From Paraburkholderia fynbosensis (GTDB lineage: Bacteria; Pseudomonadota; Gammaproteobacteria; Burkholderiales; Burkholderiaceae): a stretch of 64,000 bases of DNA. Location of the stretch: contig NZ_CADIKI010000024.1 of NCBI RefSeq assembly GCF_902859935.1, positions 86,860 through 150,859 on the forward strand. The letters are read 5' to 3'. Under the pieces are notes generated by a model. That model saw nothing but the letters and a program-made list of their open reading frames with translations. It was not told the DNA's origin and searched no databases. Position numbers and translations under genes: made by a program. Below, one piece after another: positions 61,732 through 64,000 of this stretch. Each line of letters starts with the position of its first letter. Position 1 is the first letter of the stretch.

Positions 61732-62382
61732 TCACTTTAGTCTTCCGTTAGAAGTGGATCTGACCTGCTCAAGATAGGAATTGCACATCAAGATCAACTG
61801 CTTTTGCACAGCATGCCTTTCGGCATCGGGAAGATTGCGCTCAAACGCACTTCGGACCGTGCCGAAAATCGTGGTGAGAAGCGTCAGATTTATGACGGAC
61901 AGATCGGTGAAAGCGACGTCAGCCGCGCTCGCGAACATCGCTGCCGTCGCTGCGTCGACGCGACACGCGAAGGCTTCGATCAAGGGCTCGTTATCAAGTT
62001 CGACGACGGATCGGTAGAGGACTCGGGTCACGTCAGCCCGTTCGTTCTTGGCGTTCCAATAGGTCGTCACAAGTGCTTCGACCATCTGACTGGTCGGTGC
62101 GCCATGGAGCGCCCGGCAGGCGTATTCAATCTTTTCGGCCAGCCCATCCAGATAGTGCTGGTTCAGGCCATAGAACAGCGCCTGCTTGTGTGGGAAGTAC
62201 TGGTACAGGGTTCCCACCGAGACGCCAGCCCGCTCAGCGACACGCGTTGTTGTCAGACGACGGGGGCCAACGGCCAGCAAAACCTGAATAGTTGCCTCGA
62301 AAATGACGTTCAACGTCACCGTCGCACGCGCCTGACGCGGCTTTTTGCGGGGTGTTAGGTGAGTAGGAGGCTTTGACGCCAT
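61732..62382 (-). CDS. TetR-family regulator, divergent from SDR gene
   Basis: 216 residues. HTH: IFEATIQVLLAVGPRRLTTT, RVAERAGVSVGTLYQYFPHK, QALFYGLNQHY; C-terminal helical domain of the TetR_C_13-like type. It is divergent from the SDR at 62461 with a 78-bp gap, the usual arrangement for a TetR repressor and its target. The stop lies close to the IS3 fragment. Confidence 0.92.
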   Translation of the reverse strand: MASKPPTHLTPRKKPRQARATVTLNVIFEATIQVLLAVGPRRLTTTRVAERAGVSVGTLYQYFPHKQALFYGLNQHYLDGLAEKIEYACRALHGAPTSQMVEALVTTYWNAKNERADVTRVLYRSVVELDNEPLIEAFACRVDAATAAMFASAADVAFTDLSVINLTLLTTIFGTVRSAFERNLPDAERHAVQKQLILMCNSYLEQVRSTSNGRLK

Positions 62383-62460
62383 ATGCGAATTCTCAAACGG
62401 AACGATCCTCTATATCTTGCTCTTATCTCTTATCGACACCGCACTTTGGAAGGATCATTC

Positions 62461-63192
62461 ATGACTGGCAGCAACCGCATCGCACTCGTCACTGGCGCCA
62501 ACAAAGGCATTGGGCTGGAAATCGCCCGTCAGCTTGCGCAAGCTGGGACTTTGGTCATTATCGGCGCGCGAGATCCCGGGCGGGCCGACGGGGCGCTCAA
62601 AAACCTCGCATCTCAAGGGTTGAAGATTCAATTGGTTCTGATTGACCTTAACAAACCGTCAAGCATTCTAGCCGCCGCCGAAACGATTCGTGTGGAACAC
62701 GGCAAGCTCGACATTCTCGTCAACAATGCAGGCATTGTCGATGCGGAAGATGGCCCACCGACTTCGTCCTCACCCGATGCAGTTCGCAGAATACTGGATA
62801 CCAACTTCGTCGGCACCCTGACTGTGACGCAGGCAATGCTGCCGCTATTGCGTCAGTCGCAGGCGGCACGGATCGTGAATCTGTCCAGTTCGTTGGGTTC
62901 TCTGACGCTCAATGGGGACCCAACATCGCCCTACTATGCCGCACGACTGATCGGCTATAACGCTTCCAAGGCCGCGCTCAACATGCTCACTGTCCAGCTC
63001 GCCGAAGAACTGAAGGAAACAGCAATCGTCGTGAATTCTGTGAGCCCGGGCTACGTAAAAACCGATCTGACCGGCCAAAGCGGTTTCATGACTGCCGAAG
63101 AGGCAGCGAAGCTGCCGGTGAGATATGCGTTACTCGGCAAGGGGGCTGTTTCGGGCAAGTTCGTCGAGCCGAACGGCGAAACACCCTGGTAA
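62461..63192 (+). CDS. Short-chain dehydrogenase/reductase (carbonyl-reductase-like)
   Basis: 243 residues. IALVTGANKGIGLEIARQLA (TGANKGIG), LDILVNNAGIVD, catalytic Ser in IVNLSSSLGSL and YNASK (YNASKAALNMLTVQLAEE); ends GKFVEPNGETPW. The TGANKGIG start is typical of carbonyl-reductase-like SDRs using NADPH. Start 62461 has AAGGA upstream. Probably repressed by the divergent TetR. Confidence 0.92.
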   Translation: MTGSNRIALVTGANKGIGLEIARQLAQAGTLVIIGARDPGRADGALKNLASQGLKIQLVLIDLNKPSSILAAAETIRVEHGKLDILVNNAGIVDAEDGPPTSSSPDAVRRILDTNFVGTLTVTQAMLPLLRQSQAARIVNLSSSLGSLTLNGDPTSPYYAARLIGYNASKAALNMLTVQLAEELKETAIVVNSVSPGYVKTDLTGQSGFMTAEEAAKLPVRYALLGKGAVSGKFVEPNGETPW

Positions 63193-63422
63193 AAAAGCTC
63201 GGTCACCATTCGCGGTTCCGGATGACTGCCACGGGCCAGGGAACAGTCGCTGGCTCGCTTACCTGACTGCAGCCTCCTCGGAACGGGAGTCTGAACCGCC
63301 CCGGATTTGGTCTCAGGATTACCCATAAGTCGCTCGCGACTGTGCGATTGAAGGGCGATGGCCTGTAAACGGTAACGACCGATCTTAACTTTGATCCGGT
63401 TCGTGATCTGTAATGCCGGGCA

Positions 63423-64000
63423 TTGTCGGACACCTCTGACCTTGATGATTGGGCAAATGAAGAGTTTGGCGCCGCCGAGCTCGGCGACGCTCGCCTGACC
63501 AGACGGCTCATGACGCTGGCACGCAAGCTTTCGCTGGGCCCACATTGCTCTTTTCCGCAGTCGTTCAATGGTTCGGAGCTGAACGCGGCATATCGTTTTT
63601 TCGACAACCCGCACGTGGATGTCGATGGCGTGCTGGGTGGGCACATCGGTCAAACGCTGTGTCGTATGCAACAGGTGCGAGTCGTCCTTGCCGTTCAGGA
63701 CACCACCGAGTTCAATTTGTCTCATCTGCGGACAACCGAAGGTCTGGGATACGGCTCCGATCCACACGTGCGTGGTTTCCTGATACACAGTCTGCTTGCG
63801 CTCAGGCCAGAGGGGCTGCCACTCGGGCTGATCGGGATGAAGATCTGGATACGTAGGCACGAGGAGTTGGGCAAGAAACATCTGCGCGGGCAACGAACTG
63901 TACAACAGAAAGAGAGCGCAAAATGGCTAGAAGGCATCGAGCAACTGGGCGTACTCAAGACGCACTGTCCGTGCACGCATGTCATCGGCGTGAGCGACCG
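63423..64000 (+). mobile_element. IS4-family (Tn5/IS50-like) transposase, 5' part, runs off window
   Basis: An open frame to the right edge encodes LDDWANEEFGAAELGDARLT, RRLMTLARKLSLGPHCSFPQ, SFNGSELNAAYRFFDNPHVD, then VLAVQDTTEFNLSHLRTTEG with the first catalytic Asp (QDTT), and EGLPLGLIGMKIWIR. This is the IS50-like group of IS4 transposases, ~193 residues seen of an expected ~450. The TTG at 63423 is the best start; no ATG gives a full N-terminus. Looks intact as far as visible. The 63193-63422 gap probably holds the left end of the element. Confidence 0.85.

Noticed and set aside
63262..63422. Left inverted repeat of the IS4-type element beginning CTGACTGCAG near 63263
   Set aside because: It resembles the CTGACT start of IS50 ends, but the right end is outside the window, so no pairing can be tested.

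Overview
This window looks like a piece of a beta-proteobacterial chromosome or megaplasmid of the Burkholderiaceae (Paraburkholderia/Caballeronia type). The grounds are high GC, a Burkholderia-style general porin, many LysR and ABC-uptake genes, aromatic-acid type MFS transporters, and a dense scatter of decayed insertion sequences. No tRNA, rRNA or CRISPR array was seen. It reads as an accessory region rich in nitrogen-scavenging and catabolic modules, stitched together by transposon debris.

Layout. (1) 1-3.7 kb: start of a urea ABC transporter operon (urtA, urtB 5' end, minus strand) facing an AmiC-like sensor and an ANTAR antiterminator (plus strand). Between them lie a near-consensus sigma-54 promoter, an NtrC-like dyad, an ANTAR-type hairpin and an intrinsic terminator in the urtA leader. 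(2) 3.9-6.7 kb: AraC pseudogene, a 187-bp dispersed repeat, a frameshifted IS5-type transposase and a Tn3 transposase fragment. (3) 6.7-20.3 kb: TetR regulator followed by a 12-kb plus-strand operon: CUT1 ABC uptake system, three-subunit molybdenum hydroxylase, beta-hydroxyacid dehydrogenase, CoxG-like membrane protein, porin, NIPSNAP protein and M20 amidohydrolase. A shared dyad (TCGTC-N4-GACGA) sits at both the tetR and operon promoters. (4) 20.7-24.2 kb: two small unknown proteins, an orphan FliG paralogue and an EAL phosphodiesterase. (5) 24.4-30.7 kb: a second Tn3 fragment, truncated sensor kinase, IS110 and TetR remnants, an AAHS-family MFS transporter with a LysR regulator, the second repeat copy and a truncated IS6 element. 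(6) 30.7-34.5 kb: beta-propeller protein, a DUF4142-cupredoxin-ECF sigma operon and a small secreted cysteine-rich protein. (7) 34.5-37.3 kb: gene graveyard. (8) 37.4-49.8 kb: a co-directional 10.4-kb nitrile/amide block with two ABC uptake systems, nitrile hydratase, a biuret-hydrolase-like enzyme, a tandem nitrilase-fold protein and a LysR, with a divergent NifA-like sigma-54 activator. (9) 50-53.3 kb: LysR with a MoaF-like/GlcG-like/MFS operon. (10) 53.4-55.9 kb: decayed IS66 and LysR remnants. (11) 56-60.8 kb: LysR, SDR oxidoreductase, second MoaF-like protein and KatG. (12) 61-64 kb: IS5/IS3 fragments, a TetR-SDR divergent pair and the 5' part of an IS4-family (Tn5-like) transposase running off the window.

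How it fits together. Regions 1 and 8 are both nitrogen acquisition under sigma-54-type promoters: urea uptake with dual (NtrC/sigma-54 plus ANTAR attenuation) control, and nitrile/ureido uptake and hydrolysis. Region 3 is a self-contained import, oxidation and hydrolysis pathway for an unidentified, probably N-acyl or N-heterocyclic, compound.

All functional statements rest on motif recognition by eye. No database search or structure computation was run. Promoter and operator calls are pattern matches only.
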